From Heliocidaris erythrogramma (lineage: Eukaryota > Echinodermata > Echinoidea > Camarodonta > Echinometridae), in NCBI GenBank assembly GCA_025617745.1, contig CM046868.1, positions 19,720,615 to 19,784,614 on the forward strand: a stretch of DNA of 64,000 nucleotides, in the 5' to 3' direction. This document shows, one piece after another, positions 11,881 through 22,844 of this stretch (positions are counted from its first letter, which is position 1; each line of letters starts with the position of its first letter). The notes below the pieces were generated by a model. That model saw only the letters and a program-made list of their open reading frames with translations, was not told where the DNA came from and made no database searches. Position numbers and translations under genes: made by a program.

Positions 11881-13256
11881 CTAACCAGCAGAAGGTGTGT
11901 GGTTAGCAGTTGTCGGAACGGTTATAGGAGGTGGAGTGGTTTCTTCAGAGGAGATTGTTTTAGGAGTGGGAGAGGATGTTGGAGTTGATCCGGGAAGGGT
12001 AGTCACTACAGACGTGGTTACAGATTCCGGCTTTGGAGATTTATTACCGATTCCCACACCAAGACCAATAGCTAAACCAATGACTAAAATCATAACAATT
12101 GTCAAGGCTAGCAACCACTTTGGACATTCCTGAATCATGTCCACGACTCGTTCCACACAACCTCCGTCAGAAGCCGGCATGGGAGAGCTCGCAGCCTTCT
12201 CCACGAAGTTCTTCAAGGCACTCCAGTCTCTTTCCTGCAGCTCTACTGGCCCTTCCAGCTTGCCACACATGATTACAAGGCCAGCATTCATGAACGTTGT
12301 AGGTTGCCTGCCCTCAAAGATCCCTATCTCTGCCTCGTACTTGTCTTGTCTGTCCAAGCCCTTATCTTGCGGGAAGTCATGTGCTATCACACAGATTCTG
12401 TCATTGCCTGAGCAGATTCATAGGTGCAGAAATGTTTATGCAAGTCATTGATAAGAAAATGAAATAAATATCAAGATGCCACTCCTCCAAAGCAGCAATG
12501 TATTTCCCCCAATCTATTTACGTGTATGTATACAGTGATGTACATGTACATGACAAATAAGCAAAATAAGCTTTTCACAATATCTGCAGCTAAGCCCTTT
12601 TCTGAAAACACGTGCGTAAATATAATTCTATTTAAAAATGATAATTAGAGCAAACCCTGAATTTCCTCCATGTACAAAGAAATAAATGTTACAGATCTCA
12701 TCAAAGCTTTTTGCTGCCCACTTTTATTTTACGCAAATAAAGGTCTACTACATGTCCCCGTATGACATGGATACTCGACATGCTCCGGCCACAATTGTTA
12801 CAGGCTTTATTTCGTCAAAGTTTTGGGTAAGGGCTAAAACCTATGGCTAAAAACTGAGTTTTAAGTTAAATTTAGGTATAGTGTTTGGTACGGGTATTAA
12901 GTTAAGAATTCGGTTGGTGTAGGATAATGACCGCAGAGCAATTATCACCGAGCATGTGTCATACAGCCATGACGTGAACTTGTGAACAAACCTAAGATTT
13001 TGGCAGAGTAGGGCAAGAACTTGTCGTAGAGGGCGTCCATGACATCAGTGATGGCGAACCTTCTGTTGTTGATAGAGTGGCACAGTACCATGATGTTGAC
13101 ATCCTCGCCTTTGAACTTGAAATGATCGATGTCGTTATATGGCAATTCAAAGTACTGGACGTCCAGGGTCGGGTCACTGAACTTGGTGGGTAGGTCATCA
13201 ATGAATCCCTGTACGTTGATGACATTGGCAGACGTACATACACTGACCCTCACTAG
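11881..13256 (-). CDS. paralog 1: membrane-anchored alpha/beta protein with mucin-like C-tail (partial)
   Basis: I do not recognise the family. Two exons are supported by comparison with paralog 2: 13256-12992 and 12407-11881 (stop TAG). The intron, 12991-12408, runs GTTTGTTC to CTGCTCAG and is phase 1, falling in a Gly codon. A 3' splice site with a long C/T tract lies just upstream of 13256, so at least one 5' exon with the start codon is missing. The visible product is about 263 residues. Residues 1-180 look like alternating strands and helices: VSVCTSANV, DVNIMVLCHSI, ITDVMDALYDKFLP, RICVIAHDFPQD, ADLAIMCGK-like GLVIMCGKLEGP and LQERDW. A hydrophobic, Gly-rich membrane segment follows at about 186-209, then a 54-residue Ser/Thr/Pro-rich tail with one NHT glycosylation sequon. 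This suggests a surface protein with the globular domain inside and a mucin-like stub outside, but topology is inferred. Residues conserved with paralog 2 argue that both were constrained as protein. Confidence 0.72.
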
Positions 13257-13274
13257 CTGTTGATTAAACAGAGA

Positions 13275-13310
<36 letters not shown>

Positions 13311-13340
13311 GAGAGAGAGAGAGAGAGAGAGAGAAGTTTT
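13257..13340. repeat. poly-G and GA tract abutting the paralog 1 splice acceptor
   Basis: About 30 consecutive G, interrupted only at their edges, pass into a GA run. On the gene strand this is a CT/C tract directly before AATCAACAG, so it acts as an unusually long polypyrimidine tract for the 3' splice site. Its length is probably variable between individuals. Confidence 0.7.
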
Positions 13341-13344
13341 TTTA

Positions 13345-13677
13345 AAAGGTCTGTCACTCGACTGCAATCAATGGAACCAATTTTCCATGGGATTCAGATG
13401 GTTGGCGTTTCTAGTTGTGGTATGCTCCATAAACAAAATAACATCAATACACTACAGCAGGGGCGTCGGTCCGTTTTTTCGGATTGGAGGGGGGGGGGGG
13501 GGGATTGAAGTCTGATCGTGTAATTCCCTTTGTATTTCAGTGTTTTGAAGGTTTCACTTTCCGAGTTTTGCTTCATTTTTCCTTATTTTATTTCACACCT
13601 CCGGATTTGGGGGGGGGGGGGCAACATACCCCAATATTTTCATCTGGGGCAATTGTACCTTGAACAACTTAATGTCC
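13345..13677. other. paralog 1 upstream intron block and G-rich repeat remnant
   Basis: Around 13352-13407, words such as TCTGTCACTCGACTGCAATC, GGATTCA or GGGATTCAGA, and GGTTGGC are shared with the matching place beside paralog 2 (40532-40595). From about 13459 a GGGGCGTCGGTCCG word followed by G runs at 13490 and 13608 resembles one end of a hAT-like element, with no clear partner end. Confidence 0.5.
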
Positions 13678-13680
13678 CTG

Positions 13681-16367
13681 GCCCGTATTCTGAACTCCGG
13701 TTTAACTTAAACTCCAGTCTAAGTTAAACCAGAGTCTAACTAAACCAGACTTAGACTGCATGTCGGGTTTAACTCCATTTCTGTTTCGGAAAGTCCAGTT
13801 TAGTTACACTAGAGTCTAAGTCCAGTCTAAGTTAAACTGTGGTTTAGTTGCCATGGAGATGTAGTCTGCTGCTACTGCGCATGCCCAGTAGAGCTGAATT
13901 TATCTTCAAGAAGACTGAAATTTGCTTATTCCTTTCATTTTTAGGATGTTTAATCAAGAAATGTCATGAAATACTCTATACACAAATTAAAGGCATACCA
14001 TTTGGCACTTCATTTGTCATGATTAGCCTACTGGAGTTTTGTGGATCATAGTGAACGACTATTTAAGGTTAGGTTGGTCGGTTTATGCATGTATTACTAT
14101 ACGGATACCTAGTCCCAGGGAAGATATCGAACGCAGGCACTACGCCTCTGTATTCAGCTCCTTCTTCCATTTCAAAATGGCTGGATCACTAGCGTCGGCT
14201 GGGGGGGGGGGGGGGGGGAACCCGGCAAGAACCCCCCCCCCCCTTTTTTTTTTGCTTGTCGGATAATTATAGAGGAAAACATCTGATAACCACTGCCCCC
14301 ACTGAACAACTTTTTGAGGGCTGGCGAAAAAAAAAATCATGGTAGACTCTAGATCTAAAACTAAAGTTAGATCTACATGTATCCAACAATTAGGCCTGCA
14401 ATGTCCATCATGTGGGAGCAGAGCGGATGAAGGATTTTGTATTTTGAAAAGGGGCTCAATTAAGTAAAGTAATTGACACACAACAAAAAGTAAAACAAAA
14501 ACAAAAAGCTTCAGATTTGGGGGTTGATTTCAGGGAAATAAAAAAGTTTGATGACTTAGAGTTACGTCCGACAATTAAAGCAAAGCAAAAATGAAAAATA
14601 AAAAAATGGGGGGGGGGGGGTGTCCGCACCTCGAGAACCCCCACCTGCCACTGATTGGTGAGGCAAACGCATCACCGTCAGATTCAGAGCAAAAGGAACG
14701 GACCCAGGCTATAGACCTCTTTATAATTTATAGCCTGAGAGATTAGATATCAATTTTGTTATGAGGCACAGGGGCCATTTTGAAAACAACAAAACAAACA
14801 AAAAATAAGATATACCGTATCTAGATCTAGGCCTAGACTAGAGGTAATTAATTAAAAAAACAGTTAGAGCTAGACTTATACCCTATACAGTAGGCCTAGG
14901 CCTACTTTTAGACCAAAAAACAAACTTGTTCGTTTCATTTCATTGAAAAGTCAATACGGTTGTACACTTTACCGTGTAGGCCTGCCATATTTATGAAGGG
15001 CACATTTTCGGAGATAATGTAGTACGCAATTTGAATGCATGTAATCAAGAGTTAGGCCTAGCTAGATCTACTTCAGACATCTATAGATCTAGGCCTATGT
15101 CATTGATCTATAATAAAAAAGGGCACTGTGTTGCTTTAGAACCTGACGTTAGTTGCTATTAGCTGCTGCATGGCCTACAAAAATAATCTGGTGACAATGC
15201 ATTGCCAAGTTCCTGGACTAACTTTATTATTAATGTTTCTCCTTTTTCCAAGACAGCATCTCGACTCTAAATATACATAACGTCAGACATACTTTATAAA
15301 TGGCTTTAAACAGTAACATATTAAAACATTAAAACGATAACAAATTAAAATGATAACGAAGCTTTTCGATCTGCAACTCATCAGGTTATCACGCAGATAT
15401 GAACAAATAAACTACTTATACTGAAAGCTAAACTTTATAGTGAAAGTTGTAAAGACTAAACTACGTTTGAATATTAGTCTAAGACTAAGTCTACTGTACT
15501 AACTTATAGGCCTATATAGATTCTAAAAGTTAGACCCTATTTTAGTACGATCGAAGGTTGAACTTGAAGTAAGATATTGGCTATACTAGAGGTCGAGCAG
15601 GGACCAGGGTTGAATTTTAACGTTACGGTTAAATCTGAGCGAGTCAGCTGTCAAATTTTGAAATTGCAGGCGGAATTGCAATAATCTCTGGAGCTGAGCT
15701 CTTATTGATCTAGGCCTATCTGTTTTTCTAGCTTCGTTTAATTTTTTTTTCTGTAGCTGTAACCTCGGAACCCAACTTCCCAACAACAGTCAGCTCCGAC
15801 TGCCTAGCCTGGCTCAGCTAACTAGCACAGCACTGCATGGGATGAGATAAAAGGGTATCGGTCGCGTCGGCTGGGCCGGCCGGCCCGGCTCGGGTTAGGG
15901 TGTAAAGAGCTATGCTTGCTCGCGCGCGAGCGCGGAAGATTGTTGCAAAGTCAGTTCTGCGATAATGACAGCGCTTGTCATGAATACTGCCGGTAAACGT
16001 TAAATCTAACTACGATTCTAGATCCAGCTAAAAAGAAAAAGAAAAAGAAGATTTTCCTCTTTACGAAGGTAAATTTACCTTTCTCTAAGCTGGTGCCAAC
16101 AGACTTTAAAACCTTTCGTAATAACACTCTTCCGCCTCAGTTGCAAACATTACCCTGCGGTGGCCATGCATGAAGAAAAGTTAAACCGGACTTAAACTAC
16201 CCCTAGCTGCAGTCTAACTTTCTGTACAAAGTTAAACCACGCTTAGACCGGAGTTTAAGCTAAACCGGAGTTCAGAATGTGATTTTCTTAAACTCCGGTC
16301 TAAAGGGCAGATTTAAGCCACACTTAGACTCGAGTTTAAGTTAAACCGGAGTTCAGAATACGGGCCC
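13681..16367. mobile_element. 2.7-kb PIF/Harbinger-like element with subterminal repeats
   Basis: The ends are inverted: the left reads GCCCGTATTCTGAACTCCGG and the right, reverse complemented, reads GGGCCCGTATTCTGAACTCC. A CTG triplet flanks each side (13678-13680 and 16368-16370), consistent with the CWG targets used by some Harbinger families. Both terminal 200 bp are packed with short inverted words such as AGTCTAAGTTAAACC, GGTTTAGTT and AACCGGAGTTTAAG, likely transposase-binding sites. The interior has G/C runs near 14202 and 14608 and an AT-rich unique part with many GGCCTA words. No transposase is visible. The superfamily call is tentative; the inverted ends are clear. Confidence 0.7.
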
Positions 16368-16495
16368 CTGTATTTACTGAGGGGGACATGTTCATTATTC
16401 TAAGATTTGAATCAAGAGTCAAAGATTTTAGCCAATACAAATTATTATTTTTTTAAATTAATATAAAGTCAGACAGGTAATTTAGATCAGATTAA

Positions 16496-17648
16496 AGGGT
16501 AACTAAAATAGAAAATTAATTGCCCATTTTTCGTAGGCAGGAGTCATCAGGAGCCAAAAAATATCTATCACACACTTTTTTATGCATTCAGTCGTATTTC
16601 ATAATCATTTGAAAAGTACATTTTTGCTGATTTACACAGTCATAAGCCCCGCCCCTAAAAAACCATCGAAGCGACATCGTGATCACGTGATCTGTGACGT
16701 ACGAAAAGTAAAGGAAAATATTCCACCCACCTGTATACCGTGCATGCCCGCAGGCCTGGCAGGCCCAGCCCGGTACGGTGCCGAGCGCGAGCATGATATT
16801 CACCGCATCGACCATTTGCATTGCATATTTTCGTTTAATTCCTCACAATTTAATTCCTTATAATTCCTCGTTTAATTCCTCACAATAACGTTGATTTGGT
16901 GTATAGGTGTGGGCTTTAGCAAGACCCCTAAAGATGATTTAAGCCTACATCTTTTTCCTAAAGATGAAAATCTACGGAAATTGTAGGTCGAATTCCCCTT
17001 GCCACTCGAGCTTCTTTGCCGTCCGGATCTGATAAATCATCTGATAAATCAGAGTTCGTATCTGCATGGCTCAATAAAGTCCTCCAACTTGGAATCGCGG
17101 TCACTTTTCATCTCTCTATATAAGTTACTCGAATTCAGCCAAAATCTAATTCAGTACTACGGTAACTGTACTATGTAAAGCGAAGTAAAAAAAAAAAAGG
17201 CCCGTAAGTGAAATAAACAAAACAAAAGCGTTCACCAGTCGGCAAGCTCAGATGGATTAGAACAAGAGTTGTATTTTGTGGGCAAAAGTCTTTGCTGATC
17301 TTGTAGAAAATATATTGATAATGATTATTCACTCCTAAGATTCTATTGATTAATTTCCTTTTTTCATAAATTGTCCGTTGAACAGAGGGGTTGAATATCG
17401 CATTGTGTGTACAATGTTATATGCTGCAGCCTGCAGATCTTGTGCCTCTTACTCTTCATACGTCACTTGGGGTGTGACCTCAATCAGCCAATCAGCTCAC
17501 GAGTTTTAAAGAACGGTCCCAAAACCTCTACTTTTCCCCCTTGTTCGCCAAAACGGGACATAATTTGGGCAATCGATTGTCAGGTTCATGATTAGAAGGC
17601 AAAAATACATGGAAACAGCACCCATTTTCTCTCTAATTTAGTCAACCT
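16496..17648. mobile_element. TTAA-flanked MITE, 1.15 kb
   Basis: It lies between TTAA at 16492-16495 and TTAA at 17649-17652. The ends AGGGTAACTAAAATAGA and, inverted from the right, AGGTTGACTAAATTAGAGA are related, and the arms meet again further in at a GTGACGTAYGAA word (about 16695 and, inverted, 17455). It belongs with the other AGG-ended TTAA elements in this window. The interior contains CCAATCAG and CGCCC words but no coding frame I can support. Confidence 0.65.
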
Positions 17649-17652
17649 TTAA

Positions 17653-17772
17653 ATCTCCGGACCAGACAATGTACATGTTCGGAACTTAGTGGAACTCGAG
17701 TGGATTACATTTTCTTGACCACTTATTACCCACGCCGATGAAATCGGCAAGGTTATGTAAAGGGCTCCGTAT

Positions 17773-17805
<33 letters not shown>

Positions 17806-19350
17806 TACAAGATAACAAGAGAACGGGTGAACGGATTTGCACCAAATTTTCAGGGAATGTTCAGAAAGTGACAGGAAAGAATCGATTAGATTTTGGTGAT
17901 GATTGGTTGACCCTGCACATTCTATGTGACCTTGAAGTTTTGACCCTGTAGTAAAGTATAGGAACTTCAGTTCACTTTATTGTGACAGGAAAGAAACTAG
18001 AAAGATTGATGACCCCAAACTTCGCCTGCAGATGCAGAAATATTTTGGCCAATCAAAACACTCATTACTTCGTCTCACCAAAAGTCTATTTCAGGTTTAT
18101 GAATTTTAGAAGACTTTTAGACCCATTATTTGCCATATTTCACTTCAAATCCGTACGAGCCTGCAATGAATATTCAAAGCTAGCTAGCTATCGCGCGCGA
18201 AATTCATTTAGATTCAGGCTACCCTAGCCCTACGGCTTCTCCTCTATTTCTTATCTTCTGTGCATTTCTGTTTATTTTCCCCGGTTCTTTCCACTTTGTT
18301 GTGGAAGTTTTTGTGATTTATTTTATCCTGGTGGACGTGTAGTACGTGATTTTAATTGTTTTCGGTGAAAATCTGGTGAGTTTGTTCGACGTGAGTGAGT
18401 CTATCGCACTCGCGAGCGTTCGCGTGTGTTGATCTGAGTGAGTGGGCTGTGTAGCTAGCTGTACGTACATAACTATACACAGCGCTGTCGCGAAGTGACG
18501 GCGATCTGGTCGGGCTAGGGCCGGAGTACATAACCCCAGGGAGTGCAGTGCAGTGCCTGGCTGACTGTAGTAGGATTGAACTTTTTTTCTTTGGGTTATA
18601 ACGGTCCTGTCATTTGAGATTTGAGTTAGTTTATAACTCATTTATGTCTGTTTGAGTGGATTTCGTAGTTGTAAAATATATACAAAAACTGTATTTTTTT
18701 TTTAATTTGTGTGGATTTGCAAAATTTGGTGGCTGATCGAGGTTCGCCGAATACATGCACGCCAAGTATCCACTTTGACTTTGTTGATGGGTGGTGACTG
18801 AGCTGAGTGAGTAGGCTCTGTGCCTCGCATGCATGTCATTTTGAAGTCGAGATCCAACTTGTTTTGTCGTCATATTTATTTTATCCAAGCCCGATGAAAA
18901 AAAAAAACAACCCCAATTGCAATGTAATTTAAAGATAGAACATGAATACATTTACTAACACTTACATGACTGAACACTGAATACAAATTGCTAACATTTT
19001 TTTCCTCACCACGCCACGCTCTCTGACATGTCTAATCAATTACTTTTAGGGGAGAGATGTTTCAATACTAACATATCTTTTTCAGAAGAATTTTTTCAAG
19101 GGTGGGGACACACAAAGCTATGACCTGGATATGGCAAAATTTATTGGGGGGGGGGGGGTAGATGTGCCTCTTGTTATCCCCTTTGAATGGCTACTGCTTA
19201 CAAAAATAATCGCAACAAAACAAAACCTATATTGGGTTTTTTATACACGACAGGGGAACCAACCAGTAAAAATATATCTGCAGTTTCAAGAATAATCGCT
19301 CCGCTAAGGCGTGGGTCTGCCGCCTTTGACGGCCTTTCTAGTTAGTTATG
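17653..19350. repeat. dispersed repeat beginning CCCACGCCGATGAAATCGGC
   Basis: From about 17731 the sequence CCCACGCCGATGAAATCGGC leads into a T run at 17777-17804 and a stretch mentioning ACCAAATTTTCAGG. Near 19310-19340 a related GC-rich word (GGTCTGCCGCCTTTGACGGCC) occurs, possibly marking the far side. The internal 18.2-18.9 kb is richer in GC with GAGTGAGT words. I find no transposase or host exon. The boundary calls are weak. Confidence 0.4.
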
Positions 19351-19635
19351 TTCACACGTAGTACATAGCATCGATGCTATCTAAGTTTCGAAACTATTTC
19401 CAGTACGTTCAGATAGGCCTTGATCGATCACCCATGCACTCGTGACTATTCTCTGCAAAAACAATAATTACTGCGCCACACAGAGTGACCCGACAATTAT
19501 TTATTCGCCAGACCTTCAAAATTCGCTGGTGGGGGGGGGGGGGGGGTTATGGGGGTCCACTTTCCCTCCATAATTCACAGACGAGCAAAAAAAAAAAAAA
19601 AAAAAAAAAAAACCCTGGATCCGCCACTGACATTA
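19351..19635. repeat. hAT-like terminal fragment with G and A runs
   Basis: A G run near 19531-19546 and an A run near 19589-19612 precede CCTGGATCCGCCACTG at about 19614-19629, which inverted is CAGTGGCGGATCCAGG, a hAT-type terminus. The opposite end was not found. Confidence 0.5.
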
Positions 19636-19639
19636 CATT

Positions 19640-20740
19640 ACAGCACCAGATGAAACACTGACAGAATGATAATAGAAAAAAACTAGGGAAGAGGGTACAT
19701 CACATGAATACATACATTACATTATATTATAGCACCACATGAAACAGACATAATTATAATAGTTGCGAGTGAAGATAGCAGCGATTGCGCTCACATTACA
19801 AATAGTCACAAGCGCGGTGGGTGGTCTACCGCAAAGCGTCGATGCTGATATAGCGAAATACATAGAGACAAATAGACTGTTTTCTGACCAACAAAAGTAA
19901 GGCATACGGCATAACTCGTCAACTGCTGAACTGATTCAGTCGTTTCTAAGTGGGAGAATCAAACACGAAAAAAATGGTTTCAATTGTGTTTCATCCAACG
20001 TCATTAGCGGCCTCCCCCAGGGCAGTATTTCATGACCGACCTGTTTCCTGCTGTACGTTAATGATTTGCCTGACATCATTCAGAATATACATGTAACTGT
20101 CAAACTTCTTGCAGACTATAGCAAGATGTATTCACATGTCCAAAATAGAAATGCTAGTGAATAGTTGGCCAGAAATAACTCCCACTATGACCATGGTTGC
20201 ACTTATATGAGTGACGTATTCCACAAGCAAGTAACAAAATTGATCGTGGGGATACATTTGGTAATACATTTAAAACGTCTTTCTCTCATCACGTTGACAC
20301 AGTGTCTACTGATGCAAATTACAAGCTTGGAAATATTAAACATACGTTTACTACCATTTATGAGAATGGTTTTCTGCAACTGTACAAGTCAATAGTCAGA
20401 TCGTCACTAGAATACGGTTAACCTGTGTGGCATCTCTGCATGAGGATCTATACTTCTTTAAACCCTCAGATATCTCCAGTATGAGTCCCGGCTCAAACAA
20501 CTTATCCTCTCTTCACTGGCTTTCAAACATCAGAGAACAGATTAGAAACAGGTGCACACAATTCTGCACAGAGTAGAATATTTTTAACCATAAACTTCTT
20601 TGACTTTTCATCTGGCTGTCGAACAAGTTGACATAATTTGACATCCATTTAAAATACTGAAGAAACATGGAAGGTATATATTGAGGCAATGCTCTTTTTC
20701 ACAAAGAGTGCATGATATCTGATGTAGTAGAGAGGCCATG
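19640..20740 (+). mobile_element. LINE reverse-transcriptase remnant (CR1/Jockey group)
   Basis: Conceptual translation around 19960-20130 gives ISGLPQGSIS, then LLYVNDLPDII and VKLLADYSKMYS, the RT palm with a degenerate ADD box. Further on, YKLGNIKHTFT and LYKSIVRSSLEYG near 20325-20420 match the RT thumb and C-terminal region of Jockey/CR1-group LINEs. Several stops and frameshifts are present. A matching fragment lies at 40800-40900 in the duplicated unit, so this insertion predates the segmental duplication. Confidence 0.7.
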
Positions 20741-20879
20741 ACTGAATATATCCAAGACAAATCTGAAGAAAATAAAAAATAAGGCCAAAATTAATAATTC
20801 AACTGTCCATGTTCTTCAACAAATGCACATATTTTTTCACACAGAAATTAATTTATCTTCATGGTTGCAGGGGGATAAA

Positions 20880-20960
20880 TAACTTTGGATAACTTTAAGC
20901 CTACTTCCAACATGTCCAAGGTATGAATATTGCCCATTTGGCAATTTTCAGGGGAACCAT
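20880..20960. repeat. segmental duplication block, first part, copy 1
   Basis: The phrase TCCAAGGTATGAATATTGCC with CTTGGCAATTT-like words matches 42905-42950. The matching sequence then resumes at 24140, so the LINE and its companions (20961-24140) interrupt this copy. Confidence 0.6.
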
Positions 20961-21111
20961 TAAGATGCGTGGATGTAGAGGTGGTCTTAAGATACAACGC
21001 AACATTCCGGTGCATGTAACTTCATGTTGCAGACCGAGAAAATCACACCATAGAAAGTTACCTTATGACTATGAGTATAGGAACTTAAATCATATTCGTA
21101 GAGTGAGTTCT

Positions 21112-21450
21112 ACTAAATAATAATAATAATAATAATAATAATACATGGTATTTCGAAAAGCACCATTATCCATTTTAGTTAAATGCTCAAGGCGCTTCAG
21201 ATCAATGAATTGAAAAGAAGTTGACGAGACAAGAAGTGGGATGTCTGTGTTCAATAAGCACCATTGAATAAATATGTCTTTAGGTTGCCCTTGAAGGAGC
21301 TCAAAGAATTTGAAAGTTTGATAGTATTAGGAAGAGCGTTCCACAGGACGGGCCCCGCATGAGCAAAGGCCCGATCCCCCACTTTTTCCTAGACAATGGA
21401 ACCTGCAGCAAATTTGTATCAGATGAGCGTAGGGTACGTGAAGGAACGTA
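21112..21450 (-). repeat. SINE/LINE-tail repeat ending in an ATT run, minus orientation
   Basis: On the minus strand it ends in a run of ATT trinucleotides preceded by a GGTGCTTTTCGAAATACCATG stretch. Inside, AAATATGTCTTTAGGTTGCC and GAGCGTTCCACAGGACGGGC words resemble the repeats at 43260-43520 and 32650-32830. It overlaps the first codons of the LINE frame that follows, so one of the two junctions is an insertion boundary. Confidence 0.55.
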
Positions 21451-22382
21451 TTTATGTAACAAATCCAAATTATATTTTGGGGCCATTACCATTACCAACC
21501 ATTCTACTCTCTAATGTACGCTCTATGAAAAAGAAGATTGATGATCTGAACAGTACACTATCTGTGAATAATTGTGATATTGCTGTCATCACTGAAACTT
21601 GGCTTCACGATAACATACCTTCCAATTCACTTGGTATACCTTGCTATGACCTATTCCGTAATGACCATATTGGGCGTGTAGGTGGAGGTGTTGCAGCATA
21701 CATTCGTTCTGATATCAAAATTGAAAGACTTGAGTTTCTTCATGATGTAGATTTTGAGATTCTCTGGTTAAGAATGACTCTATCAAAAAAACAAACCATC
21801 TTCATGGCTGTTGTGTACTGTCCCCCTCAGGTTGGAAGAGACTTTGAACAGCGCATTATTAATAAGCTGATCTTCTCTTTTGACATTCTTAAAACACAAC
21901 ACCCTGTTAGTAACTTTATCATCTTGGGTGACTTCAATGATGTAGATACTTCACCACTTTGCAATGACCTCTTACTGAAACAAATGGTTACGCTACCCAC
22001 AAGAGGTGATAACATCCTTGACAAAGTTTTTACTGATATATCTGACTATTACCATGTTCCTATTGTGATTAACCCAATTTCCAACAGTGATCACAAGACA
22101 GTGATTGTCAGAGCTTGTGCTTCCATTCCGAAGGAGACTTCAAGAGAAATCGCTTTCAGACCCTTCCGGCAGTCCAGTGTCCGCGCTTTTGGAGAAGAGA
22201 TCACCTCTGCCTGCTGGAGCCACCTCTTAGAACATCCAAGCGTGAACAGAATGGCTGCTGATCTTCAGGAATCTCTCCCTGAGCTATACCATCTTCATTT
22301 TCCTGTTATCTCTGTAACACGAAAAGCAGATGATAAACCTTGGATCACCAATCGTATTTTGTCGCTGATCAAAGAAAGGTAA
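21396..22382 (+). CDS. LINE apurinic-like endonuclease ORF, truncated before RT
   Basis: The frame spans 328 codons; the first 25 or so lie in an adjoining repeat and probably are not LINE protein. From PTILLSNVRSM onward it follows the exonuclease-endonuclease-phosphatase fold of LINEs: a SNVRS strand, ITETWL with the catalytic Glu, GGGVAAYIRSDI, the MAVVYCPP strand, LGDFNDVD with the Asp/Asn pair, and SNSDHKTVIV ending in the catalytic Asp-His. These are the residues expected of an active nicking endonuclease. After about residue 230 comes the linker containing PWITNRILSLIKER, which normally precedes the RT. The frame stops there, and residual linker sequence (ARYKSLRNQVKRE) continues in another frame to about 22490. 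The enzyme would nick target DNA but lacks its polymerase. Confidence 0.82.
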   Translation: MEPAANLYQMSVGYVKERIYVTNPNYILGPLPLPTILLSNVRSMKKKIDDLNSTLSVNNCDIAVITETWLHDNIPSNSLGIPCYDLFRNDHIGRVGGGVAAYIRSDIKIERLEFLHDVDFEILWLRMTLSKKQTIFMAVVYCPPQVGRDFEQRIINKLIFSFDILKTQHPVSNFIILGDFNDVDTSPLCNDLLLKQMVTLPTRGDNILDKVFTDISDYYHVPIVINPISNSDHKTVIVRACASIPKETSREIAFRPFRQSSVRAFGEEITSACWSHLLEHPSVNRMAADLQESLPELYHLHFPVISVTRKADDKPWITNRILSLIKER

Positions 22383-22484
22383 TGTGCCTTCAATTCCAAT
22401 AGTTTGGCACGTTACAAGAGCCTTCGCAATCAAGTTAAGCGTGAAGTGCAGTTCGCAAAGATGTTTTCTATACTCAGAAGGTGA

Positions 22485-22844
22485 AGAATCTACGAAAATG
22501 TATTGTGGTCATCTTCTCTTACCGCTCAACAATCGGATAGGATTGAACGAGTCCAAAAAATAGCATGTCGTATAATGCTAGGATATAGTGACTATGTTGA
22601 TTATCTTCATGCTCTTGAGTGTTTAGATATTCCCACCCTTGCAGATAGACGACAACAATTACTTATGAACTTTGTTAAGTCATTCTTACCATCTAGGCAT
22701 GTGTCCATGCTTCCCCCACGTAGGGATTCTCCAGCCAACTTTCGTCAATTGAGAAATAGTGATTCCTTACGCCAACCACCTTGCCGTACTTCCAGATACC
22801 AAAACTCTTTCATACCACAGGCAGTGAAGATAATCAACACTTGA
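22485..22844 (+). pseudogene. C-terminal segment of a LINE ORF2
   Basis: The frame contains WSSSLTAQQSDRIERVQKIA, then RIMLGYSDYVDYLHALECLD, then IPTLADRRQQL, and ends near PQAVKIINT. This is the segment after the RT domain in CR1/Jockey-group LINEs. It is fused to the upstream linker by loss of the whole RT, so it has no start of its own. Confidence 0.8.

Noticed and set aside
12945-13367. Frame extending paralog 1 upstream through a Ser/Leu and Pro run to a possible start
   Set aside because: The extension is the translated GA/G tract; comparison with paralog 2 shows similarity ends at the splice acceptor near 13256.
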